Translations under genes and position numbers: made by a program
DNA from: an uncultured Carnobacterium sp.
GTDB lineage: Bacteria > Bacillota > Bacilli > Lactobacillales > Aerococcaceae
DNA: 10,772 nucleotides
Direction: 5' to 3'
Assembly (NCBI GenBank): GCA_937923125.1
Contig: CALALK010000084.1
Coordinates: forward strand, 1-10,772
In this document: in pieces, positions 1-6,939 of the stretch
How positions within the stretch are numbered: the stretch's first letter is position 1
How the letters are laid out: every line of letters starts with the position of its first letter
The notes under the pieces: model-generated
Seen by the model: only the letters and a program-made list of their open reading frames with translations
Database searches by the model: none
What the model was told of the DNA's origin: nothing

Positions 1-88
1 TTGGAGGTGTTTTTATTTAATTCTCATTTACGGAGATCAGTACCTGAAGGAGTTGACTCCATTATTTGTCATATAACTGATGCTCAAC
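1..88. other. Intergenic region downstream of mtlD, no clear terminator
   Basis: This is the non-coding tail after the mannitol operon, cut by the window edge. It holds a 12-bp palindrome at 49-60 (GGAGTTGACTCC), nested inside a second short inverted repeat, ATCAGT at 36-41 and ACTGAT at 76-81. Neither is followed by a T-run in the mtl direction, so I cannot call a terminator. The terminator may lie beyond position 1. Confidence 0.4.
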
Positions 89-1243
89 TTAGCGAGATAC
101 GACTTGTTCAACAGAAGCTACAATTTGAGAAACGAGCGCTTCTTCACTCACGCCTGTCACTTCTTTGACAACTTCCGCAAGAGGTTTTTGTGCAAGTAAT
201 GCTTGTAATTCAACCGATTGTTGGTCTCTATCATCTTTGTAATCAAATACATACGCAACAGTCTTCAATAGGTTGTCATATGAAAGTCCACGTTCACGTA
301 ATTCACGGATAGGACGGATGAAGCGTTCGTCATATCCTAATTTACGAATTGGTGTTCTTGCCACACGAGTAACATCATCCACGATAAATGGATTTTCGAA
401 ACGACTGATAATAACTTTATGGTAGTCTTTTAAGGCTTGTTCGTCAAAGCCCCATTTAGCGATAAGAAGACTTCTGATTTCTGCAAGAACCGCTTCTACA
501 TTTTCTTTCACGGTTGGATTTTGAAGAGCTTCAAGGATTGTCTTAGAACCGTAGTGTGCGCCTGTATATGCTGAAGTCGCATGTCCTGAGTTCACTGAGA
601 ATAATTTTCTTTCGATGAATGGTTCAAGGTCTTCTTCGTAATGCACTCCTTCTAATTGAAGAGATGGATTTTTCATACGGCTTGTTTCAACCACCCATTC
701 ATTGAAAGGTTCCACCACCACAAAGAGTGGGTCTTCATGCGTTTGCGCTGGAACGATACGGTCTACAGCTGCGTTCGGGAATCCGACAAATTCTTCCGCA
801 TAGGCAAGGCCTTCTTCACTTAAGTATTTTTTGACTTCTTCGTATAAGAATTGAGAACCGCCAATCATGTTTTCACATGCTAGAACATCAACAGGAGTTG
901 TATTCCCACTAACACGACGTTTTTCAATTCCTTTTGCGATAAGTTCCGCAATGAATGGTAAGATATTTGGTCCGATGGCTGTTGTTACTAAGTCTGCCCC
1001 TGCAACTGCTTCTACAACTGCTTCTGGATTCTTAGCATTATTAATTCCACGTACGTTCGATACGGCAACATGGCGTTGTCCTTCTTCAGCAATCTCGATT
1101 TCATAAGCACCACGTTCATTTAAGGCGTCAATAATTCTTTCGTTGACGTCAACGAATGTGATTGAAAAGTGATTTTCAAATAACAATTCTCCGATAAATC
1201 CACGGCCAATATTTCCTGCGCCAAAATGTACTGCATTTTTCAT
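89..1243 (-). CDS. mtlD: Mannitol-1-phosphate 5-dehydrogenase
   Basis: This cytoplasmic enzyme oxidises mannitol-1-phosphate to fructose-6-phosphate with NAD+, feeding imported mannitol into glycolysis. The protein is 384 residues, normal for the family. Residues 8-18 form the Rossmann nucleotide-binding loop ([11 protein letters not shown]). Around residues 212-221 lies the polyol dehydrogenase catalytic motif [11 protein letters not shown], with the conserved Lys213, Asn218 and His221 all present. The ATG at 1241-1243 is preceded by a strong purine-rich ribosome binding site (AAGGGGG), and the gene starts 13 bases after the mtlF stop, so it is co-transcribed as the last gene of the operon. 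No frameshift or missing key residue was seen. The assignment is secure. Confidence 0.97.
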   Translation of the reverse strand: MKNAVHFGAGNIGRGFIGELLFENHFSITFVDVNERIIDALNERGAYEIEIAEEGQRHVAVSNVRGINNAKNPEAVVEAVAGADLVTTAIGPNILPFIAELIAKGIEKRRVSGNTTPVDVLACENMIGGSQFLYEEVKKYLSEEGLAYAEEFVGFPNAAVDRIVPAQTHEDPLFVVVEPFNEWVVETSRMKNPSLQLEGVHYEEDLEPFIERKLFSVNSGHATSAYTGAHYGSKTILEALQNPTVKENVEAVLAEIRSLLIAKWGFDEQALKDYHKVIISRFENPFIVDDVTRVARTPIRKLGYDERFIRPIRELRERGLSYDNLLKTVAYVFDYKDDRDQQSVELQALLAQKPLAEVVKEVTGVSEEALVSQIVASVEQVVSR

Positions 1244-1256
1244 AGTTGATGCCCCC

Positions 1257-1694
1257 TTACTCTACATTATTTAATAAACGAATAACTTCTTCAACCGATT
1301 GTGCATCTGCTAATTTCACAACATTATCCACATCTGCACAGAAAATTGAGATTTTTTGGATGATTTCTAAGTGTTCGTCTCCAAGTCCAGCAATTCCGAA
1401 TAATACAGTCACGACTTTTGGATTTTCTTGCGTACCGAAGTTCACTCCTCGAGGGACTTGAACAATCGCAACTCCTGAAGAATTCACTTCTTTTTTTGCA
1501 GCATCTGTTCCGTGAGGAATCGCAATGAAGTTTCCCATATAAACAGATAAGTCTGCATCTCTTTGAACCATTGCGTCCACATAGGCTTCATTGACATGAC
1601 CTGCTTCAACAAGCAAGTGTCCACAGTAACGAATGGCTTCTTCTTTGTTCTCAAAAGCTTGATTCAATTTAATTAGTTTTTCTTGAAATTCCAT
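1257..1694 (-). CDS. mtlF: PTS mannitol-specific enzyme IIA
   Basis: This is the soluble IIA phosphocarrier of the mannitol PTS. It takes phosphate from HPr onto a histidine and passes it to the IIB cysteine of MtlA. The protein is 145 residues, the usual size for a free-standing IIA of the mannitol/fructose family. The active-site motif GNFIAIPHG is at residues 54-62, with His61 as the predicted phosphorylation site. The ATG is only 2 bases after the mtlR stop codon, and its ribosome binding site (GGAG) lies inside the last codons of mtlR, which suggests coupled translation. Gene order and the intact active site make the assignment secure. Confidence 0.96.
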   Translation of the reverse strand: MEFQEKLIKLNQAFENKEEAIRYCGHLLVEAGHVNEAYVDAMVQRDADLSVYMGNFIAIPHGTDAAKKEVNSSGVAIVQVPRGVNFGTQENPKVVTVLFGIAGLGDEHLEIIQKISIFCADVDNVVKLADAQSVEEVIRLLNNVE

Positions 1695-1696
1695 GG

Positions 1697-3652
1697 TTAA
1701 TTCTCCAATTTCTTAATTTTTTCGTTGAATATGGTATTCAATAAGTGATAGATGATTTCTTGATTCCCGGTACGATAGATTTCGGTATAGAGATTATTTT
1801 CCAGGATAGACTGACTAATTGCCGTCATCAGATTTCTCACTTCTTCACTTTCATCCAATTTCGTTAACATCACTAGAATTCGTTTAACCTGTTCCCTGCC
1901 GTGCGTCATGGATTTGGCTTCAACAGGTTGTTCTAAGTCGATAACGACAAAGTGACTTTCTAAAACTGTATGCGACTGTGTATGCAGCAGTGCCAGGTTC
2001 GTATTCGGAATCGCAAGTGGACTCTCTTCAAAGCGTCTCAATAACTTATCCGCCAAATAGTCCGCTCCATTCACGAGTTGTAAGTTCTGGATGAGTTGGA
2101 AGACGGTCTTCTCAAAGGTCTCTGTATTCTGAACGTGCATCAAGCGGAAATTCTTTAATAGCTGACTCGAAGCATGTAGGTACGCCTGTAAATCAAACGC
2201 AATTGTTTCAATAGGACGTTCCGTTCGGCGAACTGTGATATTTTCTTGAACTCGTTGTAAGCACTCTTGTAATTCCAGAATTTCCTTTGCAGAAGGAAAG
2301 GCGGAAATGGTATCAAACTGGTATCCCACCACTGGCTTTGTCGACAGTGTGTAATCAAAAGCTTGAAGGTCAATCCCCTCGAGCTCACTACTGGAGACCA
2401 CCTTGATTTGTCCCACGAACGGTGCAATACTTTGCATTTTTGTAATCAGTAAGTTCGTCATGAGAGGTCGTTCATCCGTCACAAGTAAGACGCGAATCGG
2501 ATAGATATCCGGACTTCTTCTTAGACTTGAAGCAAAATGCAACGTAATGAGGGAATGTTCATACTCACTGTTCAGATAACTTGGGAAGATATCTCGAACA
2601 ACGAGGCTGACGATATCATTCAGATACTCATTTTTCTTGGTGACTAGAGACGCCACATGATAAGACGAACCTTCTGGGTATAAAACCGGTACGGCTAAGG
2701 CTAGCTTTAGATGATGAAAGAGAAACGTAAAGAGAGCTTTATCTCGAATAAAATCAATCTTCGTAAAACGCGAAACGCTATCGATTAATTGGCTGACGCT
2801 GTAGTAGAATTCACTATCAAAGCGTTCGCGATAAAGAGGAACTTCCTGTCTCTTTAGTACCGTTTCATCGATGATTTTGGCAAACGACACGATCTCTTGT
2901 ATATTATAAAAACGTGATGACGCTTCATCGCTAAGCTCCTTAAAGAGCGTTTGCGAAATGGTGAGAGCATCTTTGGAGATGCCACTAATCGTTTTGGGGC
3001 TTAACCGATTATCCGCTAATGCTAATAAAAAGGTTAAGAACTCCTTGATTTTTGGATCTAATGGTCCAAGAGCGGTACTTTGCCCTTCTAAGGCCTTTTT
3101 GCATACGGCAACTGTGTTCTTTTCTAAATGACTAAATCCTTCCCATTGCCCGTTCGCAAATTCCTGTATAGAAATAGCATTAGACAGGACGATTGCTAAC
3201 ACTCTCCTCTTTTGCCAGTTATCTCCTTGAATCATATATCCTTTTTGGCGGTTGAGTGTCAGATTGAAATGCGCTAATCGCTTCTCAATCAATGCAATGT
3301 CCTGAATAATCGTTACATTTGAAACGAAGAGACGCTCTTGGAGCTCCTCATTCGTAATAGGGCTCTCTTCACTAAGTAAGAGATAGGTGAGGTGTAATAA
3401 TCGATCTGTCGGGCTGCTGCTCATCGTGATGGTCTCACTCTCTAAGCGTTGCAAGTCTCCTTCTAGATAGTATTTTTTTCCCTCTTTAATCAGTTGGATT
3501 CCTAAAGGTTCCAAGCTAAGGGTTAAATCAGAGATAGTCCGATAAACCGTTCTCGTTGAAACCTTTAAGAGTTCCATCATTTCTTTTACGGAAAGTTTCC
3601 CGAGTTCCAGGAAGGCTTTAATCAATTGTTCTTCTCGATTTGTAAATAACAT
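1697..3652 (-). CDS. mtlR: MtlR-type PRD-containing transcriptional activator of the mannitol operon
   Basis: This 651-residue regulator has the full MtlR/BglG-type layout. It has an N-terminal helix-turn-helix (about 7-48), a second helix-turn-helix (about 84-125), PRD1 (about 195-300), PRD2 (about 300-400), a IIB(Gat)-like domain (about 385-470) and a C-terminal IIA-like domain (about 480-645). In characterised relatives, phosphorylation of PRD2 activates, and phosphorylation of the IIB and IIA domains or binding to MtlA tunes activity. Here PRD1 has no histidine at all. PRD2 keeps His313/314 and His366/372. The IIB-like loop reads [12 protein letters not shown] (388-399), with no cysteine. 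The IIA-like site reads PLAIPNT (545-551), with Asn550 where MtlF has His; a histidine remains at 557. The start at 3652 has only a weak ribosome binding site, 36 bases after mtlA, which suggests modest expression. Confidence 0.93.
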   Translation of the reverse strand: MLFTNREEQLIKAFLELGKLSVKEMMELLKVSTRTVYRTISDLTLSLEPLGIQLIKEGKKYYLEGDLQRLESETITMSSSPTDRLLHLTYLLLSEESPITNEELQERLFVSNVTIIQDIALIEKRLAHFNLTLNRQKGYMIQGDNWQKRRVLAIVLSNAISIQEFANGQWEGFSHLEKNTVAVCKKALEGQSTALGPLDPKIKEFLTFLLALADNRLSPKTISGISKDALTISQTLFKELSDEASSRFYNIQEIVSFAKIIDETVLKRQEVPLYRERFDSEFYYSVSQLIDSVSRFTKIDFIRDKALFTFLFHHLKLALAVPVLYPEGSSYHVASLVTKKNEYLNDIVSLVVRDIFPSYLNSEYEHSLITLHFASSLRRSPDIYPIRVLLVTDERPLMTNLLITKMQSIAPFVGQIKVVSSSELEGIDLQAFDYTLSTKPVVGYQFDTISAFPSAKEILELQECLQRVQENITVRRTERPIETIAFDLQAYLHASSQLLKNFRLMHVQNTETFEKTVFQLIQNLQLVNGADYLADKLLRRFEESPLAIPNTNLALLHTQSHTVLESHFVVIDLEQPVEAKSMTHGREQVKRILVMLTKLDESEEVRNLMTAISQSILENNLYTEIYRTGNQEIIYHLLNTIFNEKIKKLEN

Positions 3653-3688
3653 ATCTTCATTATACTCTTTTATCGAGAAAACCTTTAA

Positions 3689-5449
3689 TTATTTGTGCAT
3701 GCGAGCAATTAATTTATCATATTCTGGTGTTGTTACAACACTGTCGACTACTAATAATTGCGCATTTGGTGCAGCTTCTTGTACTTGTGATTGTTGTGCA
3801 ATCGTTGTAACAACCAAGATATTTTTAGCATTATGTTCTGCTAATTTATCAAGTGGAGCTGTCACAACTGGAATCTTCACATCATTTGAACGGAAGATAG
3901 ATTGTAATGTTTCACGACCCATTGTTGCAGATCCTTCCGCTTTGTCATAGGCAAAGACAACTTCGTCGACAAAGTTTAAGTCAACTGCTGCATCTTCTTG
4001 TGCTGGTGCAGCTGTTTCAGCTGGGCTAACTGTTCCGTTTGTTAATTGTGCTACGATTTCATCGTATTTTGGTGATGTTAAGAAGTTATCAACGGCTACG
4101 TGAATAGCTTTTGGTGTACGTTGTGCAGCGCGTTCTGCTAATTCTTCTTGAGTGACAATTAATGTGTAATCTGTATCTTCAAGTGTTGAGATAGCTTGGT
4201 TTGTAACAGGAATATTTTCAAAACCTGCTTTTTGAATTTTGTTACGAAGAAGTGAAGCACCCATTGCTGAGCTTCCCATTCCAGCGTCACATGCAAAGAT
4301 AATACGTTTTACTGAATCAGTAGAGATTGTTGAAAATTCAGGTGAAGCAGCAATAGCTTGTCCTTTTGCTTGTGCTTTTGCAGCTGTAGTAGCCGCTTGA
4401 GCAGCTTCAAGTGATGCTTCTTCTGAATTGTCGAGTTTTAAGATGAATGAACCTACTACAAATGATACAGCAGCAGCTACTAATACACCGGCTAATACAA
4501 CTAAGTGAGGCATGAACCCTTTAGGAGCCATTCCTAAGATTGCGATGATTGAACCTGGTGAAGCAGCTGAAGTTAATCCTGCTCCTAATAATTGGAATGT
4601 GAATGTACCAGATACACCACCTGCGATAACAGCAAGGAACATTGCTGGTTTCATCATTACGTATGGGAAGTAAATTTCATGAATCCCACCGACGAAGTGA
4701 ATTAACATTGCACCCCATGAAGATGATTTTGCAGAACCTTTTCCGAAGAACGCAAAAGCAAGTAAGATACCAAGACCTGGTCCAGGGTTTGCTTCAAGTA
4801 AGAATAGGATTGATTTACCAGCATCTACCACTTGTTGTGTTCCAATTGGAGTAAAGATTCCGTGGTTTAACGCATTGTTTAAGAATAAGATTTTAGCTGG
4901 TTCAATAATGATGTTTGCTAATGGTAATAATTTAACAGTAACTAATGCATCTACCCCTTGTCCTACTAATGTTGTTAAGTTCGCAACAACTGGTCCAACT
5001 GAATAGAAAGCAACAAGCATCATACCGAATGCAAGGAAACCTGCAGAGAAGTTATTGACTAACATTTCAAAACCAGGTTTGATTTTTGGTTGTACTGTTT
5101 GGTCGAATTTCTTCATTAACCAAGCTGTAAGAGGTCCCATAATCATCGCACCGATAATCATTGGTACTGTAGTTCCTGCGACTGCCCCGAATGCAGCAAC
5201 AGCACCGACAACACCTCCACGATGTCCGTATACATTGAATCCAGCTGTAAACGCGATTAGAAGCGGAATTACGTAAGTTAACATTGGGGATACCATCTTA
5301 CTTAATTCTTCATTTGGAAGGTACCCGTTTGGAATTACTAATGCCGTTAAGACACCCCAAGCGATTAAGGCAGGGATATTTGGCATGACCATATTCGAAA
5401 GTGTTGTTCCAAGTTTTTGGAGTCTCACTTTAAAAGATTTATTTGACAT
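3689..5449 (-). CDS. mtlA: PTS mannitol-specific enzyme IICB with an extra, cysteine-less IIB-like domain
   Basis: This membrane permease imports mannitol and phosphorylates it to mannitol-1-phosphate. The protein is 586 residues. Residues 1 to about 340 are the multi-helix IIC domain, with the substrate-site signature GGIHEIYFPYVMMKP at 254-268 (Glu258 in the GGIHE motif). An Ala-rich linker (about 343-375) leads to IIB (380-470), whose phosphorylation loop ACDAGMGSSAMG carries Cys387. A second linker (about 471-490) leads to another IIB-like domain (493-586). Its equivalent loop reads AYDKAEGSATMG, with Tyr501 in place of the cysteine. The ends of the two domains align (VDNFLTSPKYDEIVAQL against VDSVVTTPEYDKLIARM). 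There is no IIA domain, since IIA is supplied by mtlF. The ATG is preceded by AAAGGAGAAG at good spacing. First gene of the operon; expression probably depends on MtlR. Confidence 0.96.
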   Translation of the reverse strand: MSNKSFKVRLQKLGTTLSNMVMPNIPALIAWGVLTALVIPNGYLPNEELSKMVSPMLTYVIPLLIAFTAGFNVYGHRGGVVGAVAAFGAVAGTTVPMIIGAMIMGPLTAWLMKKFDQTVQPKIKPGFEMLVNNFSAGFLAFGMMLVAFYSVGPVVANLTTLVGQGVDALVTVKLLPLANIIIEPAKILFLNNALNHGIFTPIGTQQVVDAGKSILFLLEANPGPGLGILLAFAFFGKGSAKSSSWGAMLIHFVGGIHEIYFPYVMMKPAMFLAVIAGGVSGTFTFQLLGAGLTSAASPGSIIAILGMAPKGFMPHLVVLAGVLVAAAVSFVVGSFILKLDNSEEASLEAAQAATTAAKAQAKGQAIAASPEFSTISTDSVKRIIFACDAGMGSSAMGASLLRNKIQKAGFENIPVTNQAISTLEDTDYTLIVTQEELAERAAQRTPKAIHVAVDNFLTSPKYDEIVAQLTNGTVSPAETAAPAQEDAAVDLNFVDEVVFAYDKAEGSATMGRETLQSIFRSNDVKIPVVTAPLDKLAEHNAKNILVVTTIAQQSQVQEAAPNAQLLVVDSVVTTPEYDKLIARMHK

Positions 5450-5475
5450 TTTTCTTCTCCTTTATTCTAGAATGA

Positions 5476-5498
5476 CGTTTTCCAGCAGCTGAAAAACG
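5476..5498 (-). promoter_or_regulatory. Hairpin-forming inverted repeat in the mtlA 5' untranslated region
   Basis: This is a 23-base near-palindrome with 11-base arms around a single central base. The only mismatch becomes a U-G wobble when read in the mtlA mRNA, giving a roughly 10-bp RNA stem with a CUG loop. It falls between the predicted promoter and the mtlA ribosome binding site, and no T-run follows, so it is not an ordinary terminator. Possible roles are an mRNA-stabilising or regulatory hairpin, or a DNA operator. The TG/CG elements in it do not fit the catabolite-repression cre consensus well. Confidence 0.5.
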
Positions 5499-5519
5499 CA
5501 CTCCTTATTTGATGAATTT

Positions 5520-5553
5520 ATCATACAATACTCATTTAGATAAAAAAACTCAA
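5520..5553 (-). promoter_or_regulatory. Predicted mtlA promoter (activator-dependent type)
   Basis: On the minus strand a TATGAT -10 box lies at 5520-5525. The best -35 candidate is TTGAGT at 5548-5553, giving a long 22-bp spacer. A poor -35 at excessive spacing is typical of promoters needing an activator. The predicted transcript start is near 5513, giving a leader of about 64 bases before the mtlA ATG. Assignment is by pattern only. Confidence 0.5.
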
Positions 5554-5556
5554 ATT

Positions 5557-5577
5557 TTGGCAAAAAAAATGTGTCAT
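5557..5577 (-). promoter_or_regulatory. Candidate MtlR operator upstream of the mtlA promoter
   Basis: On the plus strand the site reads TTGGCA, then a run of A, then TGTGTCAT. It resembles the bacillary MtlR operator that I recall as TTGNCACA-N4-TGTGNCAA, matching 7 of 8 positions in each half, but with a 5-base spacer. It sits just upstream of the weak -35 of mtlA, where an activator would bind. A second TGTCATAA copy lies at 5589-5596, 17 bases from the first copy at 5572-5579. Confidence 0.45.
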
Positions 5578-5642
5578 AAAATGAATCCTGTCATAATAAT
5601 TTTTAAATAAAAAGAGATGCAGCAATGAAATGAGTAACGAAT

Positions 5643-5683
5643 AAAAAATACCTCCTTTACTGGTTTGCCCAGTAAAGGAGGTA
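5643..5683 (-). terminator. Rho-independent terminator of the ireB-ruvX-UPF0473 operon
   Basis: The inverted repeat has perfect 15-base arms (5649-5663 and 5669-5683) around a 5-base loop. Read on the minus strand it is followed by six T residues (5643-5648). It begins about 40 bases after the UPF0473 stop codon. It separates this operon from the mtlA promoter downstream. Confidence 0.93.
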
Positions 5684-5725
5684 CATATCAGCAACAAGGC
5701 CTGATTTATTTATTAACGTCTGCAA

Positions 5726-6055
5726 TTATAAATCTTCTTCAGCTAAGAATGTGTTTAATACTTCTTCAATCATATCCCATTCAGCTTCTGTTTCGATTGG
5801 GTTTAATTGACCTTCAGTACCATCTTCAGCTTCTACATATGAGAATGCTTGTAATTCTACTTCTTCACCTTCAGGAATTCCTGCTGGGTAGCATAATACA
5901 TATGATTTATTGTAATCTTCTGATTCAAAAGTAAATAATACTTCGTGTAAAATTTCATTTCCTTCTTCGTCGACGATTGTAATATGTTCGTGCCCTTCGT
6001 GGCCTTCTAAGTGATCATGTTCATGATCGTGTTCGTGGTGATTATGTTCTGTCAT
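5726..6055 (-). CDS. UPF0473 (DUF1292, YrzB-like) protein with histidine-rich N-terminus
   Basis: This is a small acidic cytoplasmic protein of 109 residues and unknown function. The DUF1292 core runs from about residue 25 to the end, with the recognisable [10 protein letters not shown] start and a C-terminal [14 protein letters not shown] segment. The first 24 residues are unusual in composition: ten are histidine (4, 6, 7, 9, 11, 13, 15, 19, 22, 24), interleaved with Asp and Glu, a pattern that could bind divalent metal. Histidine near the N-terminus is seen in relatives, so this looks like an expanded version of a family trait. A good ribosome binding site (AGAGGAAAG) precedes the ATG. It follows ruvX by 20 bases, and the ireB-ruvX-UPF0473 order is a conserved Firmicutes neighbourhood. 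Confidence 0.93.
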   Translation of the reverse strand: MTEHNHHEHDHEHDHLEGHEGHEHITIVDEEGNEILHEVLFTFESEDYNKSYVLCYPAGIPEGEEVELQAFSYVEAEDGTEGQLNPIETEAEWDMIEEVLNTFLAEEDL

Positions 6056-6075
6056 TTTCTTTCCTCTTTCTTTTG

Positions 6076-6501
6076 TTATTGATTTCCATTTAAATCTAAA
6101 TAGTTTTGCAAAATCATGACTGCTGCAAGCATATCAATGACTTGTTTGCGTTTCTTTCTTGAAACATTACCCTCTTCAACAAGCATGCGTTCTGCCTGCA
6201 TCGTTGTTAGTCTCTCATCATGAAAGACAATTGGAATTTGGAGTCGTTTTTCTAGGCTTGCACCATAACGACGGGACGCCTCAACACGTGGTCCTTCCGT
6301 ATTATTCATATTTTTTGGAAGACCGATGACGATTTTCTCAACACCGTATTCTTCTACTAACTCGACAACACGTTTGAACCCAAATTCTGAAGCATTCTCA
6401 TTAATCGGAATCGTTTCAACCCCTTGAGCAGTCCATCCCATTAAATCACTAACGGCAACGCCCACAGTTTTACTTCCGACATCTAATCCCATTAATCTCA
6501 T
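6076..6501 (-). CDS. ruvX: Holliday junction resolvase-like protein RuvX/YqgF
   Basis: This RNase H-fold protein of the RuvX/YqgF family is a putative Holliday junction resolvase, with a reported role in 16S rRNA 5'-end processing for the family. With the start chosen here it has 141 residues, matching family length. The fold's acidic residues are visible: Asp7 in [11 protein letters not shown], Asp95/Glu96 in HDERLTT, and Asp123 in [12 protein letters not shown]. The reading frame stays open upstream to 6561, but that part overlaps the end of ireB and is unlike the family. The ATG at 6499-6501 gives the expected N-terminus (MRLMGLD), one base after the ireB stop. An alternative ATG at 6508-6510 would overlap ireB by 8 bases. 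Neither has an ideally spaced ribosome binding site, so the start is moderately sure. Tight packing implies translational coupling. Confidence 0.94.
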   Translation of the reverse strand: MRLMGLDVGSKTVGVAVSDLMGWTAQGVETIPINENASEFGFKRVVELVEEYGVEKIVIGLPKNMNNTEGPRVEASRRYGASLEKRLQIPIVFHDERLTTMQAERMLVEEGNVSRKKRKQVIDMLAAVMILQNYLDLNGNQ

Positions 6502-6502
6502 A

Positions 6503-6769
6503 CTAGGCATCTCTTCCTGTAGAGCGGATATAATGTCTAATGAGTTCTTCCAAAATCTCATCTCTTTCGTGGCGACGAATTAGGTTACGTGCATCACGAT
6601 GTCTTGGAATATAAGCTGGGTCTCCAGATAACAAATATCCTACGATTTGATTAATCGAACTATATCCCTTCTCATTCAACGCATCATAAACGATGGTTAA
6701 TGTTTCTTGAACGGTTTTTTCGTCCTTTTCATTAAATTTAAATAGGACTGTTTCATCTATTGAACTCAT
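6503..6769 (-). CDS. ireB: IreB family regulatory phosphoprotein (UPF0297, YrzL-like)
   Basis: This small protein of 88 residues matches the UPF0297 family in length and in the highly conserved segment [19 protein letters not shown] (39-57), followed by [19 protein letters not shown]. In Enterococcus faecalis, IreB is a substrate of the Ser/Thr kinase IreK and influences cephalosporin resistance. Its phosphorylated threonines are reported near the N-terminus (Thr4 and Thr7). Here the N-terminus is MSSIDET, so Thr7 is kept but position 4 is Ile. Whether this species has an IreK/IreP pair cannot be seen in the window. The ribosome binding site GAGGTG lies at good distance before the ATG. It is the first gene of the operon with ruvX and the UPF0473 gene. 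Confidence 0.95.
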   Translation of the reverse strand: MSSIDETVLFKFNEKDEKTVQETLTIVYDALNEKGYSSINQIVGYLLSGDPAYIPRHRDARNLIRRHERDEILEELIRHYIRSTGRDA

Positions 6770-6800
6770 AGTGACACCTCATTTCAATATATATATACTT

Positions 6801-6829
6801 ATTTTACAAGATTTTGAGTGAAACTACAA
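6801..6829 (-). promoter_or_regulatory. Predicted promoter of the ireB-ruvX-UPF0473 operon
   Basis: On the minus strand TTGTAG (6824-6829) and TAAAAT (6801-6806) are separated by 17 bases, matching the housekeeping sigma consensus at 4/6 and 5/6 positions. It lies between the alaS terminator and the ireB ribosome binding site. The predicted leader is only about 25 bases. An AT-repeat (TATATATATATT) lies just downstream. Confidence 0.6.
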
Positions 6830-6882
6830 TCGATACTTACCGATTCTTAATATTTAGAAAGCCTTTCCTTTGCTTATATAAC

Positions 6883-6924
6883 AAAAACCTTCCTTAAAGC
6901 TCACCTAGGAGCCTAAGGAAGGTT
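6883..6924 (-). terminator. Rho-independent terminator of alaS
   Basis: The 11-base perfect arms (6886-6896 and 6914-6924) enclose a further partial stem (GCTC/GAGC). A five-T tract follows on the minus strand (A residues at 6883-6887 on the plus strand). It sits 15 bases past the alaS stop codon. Confidence 0.93.
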
Positions 6925-6939
6925 TCATGATTTATATCA

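Noticed and set aside
67..73. TGTCATA heptamer shared with the mtlA upstream repeats, possibly an MtlR site at the operon's end
   Set aside because: The same heptamer also occurs inside the alaS coding region near 8385, so a single copy is within chance expectation.
2..76. Plus-strand open stretch ending in TAA at 74-76, possibly the end of a convergent gene
   Set aside because: Only 24 codons, no recognisable motif, and the stop lies only 12 bases from the mtlD stop codon; it cannot be distinguished from chance in AT-rich sequence.
3659..3664. Perfect TATAAT on the minus strand just before mtlR
   Set aside because: It is only 6 bases from the mtlR start codon and has no -35 at 16-18 bases, so it would not give a useful mtlR transcript; mtlR is best seen as part of the mtlA transcript.
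5476..5498. cre (catabolite-responsive element) in the mtlA leader palindrome
   Set aside because: The TG and CG dinucleotides are spaced one base too far apart and further consensus positions fail on both strands.
6841..6880. Short GAAAG/CTTTC palindrome between the alaS terminator and the ireB promoter
   Set aside because: Only a 5-base arm with no T-run or spacing to suggest a terminator or operator; likely chance.
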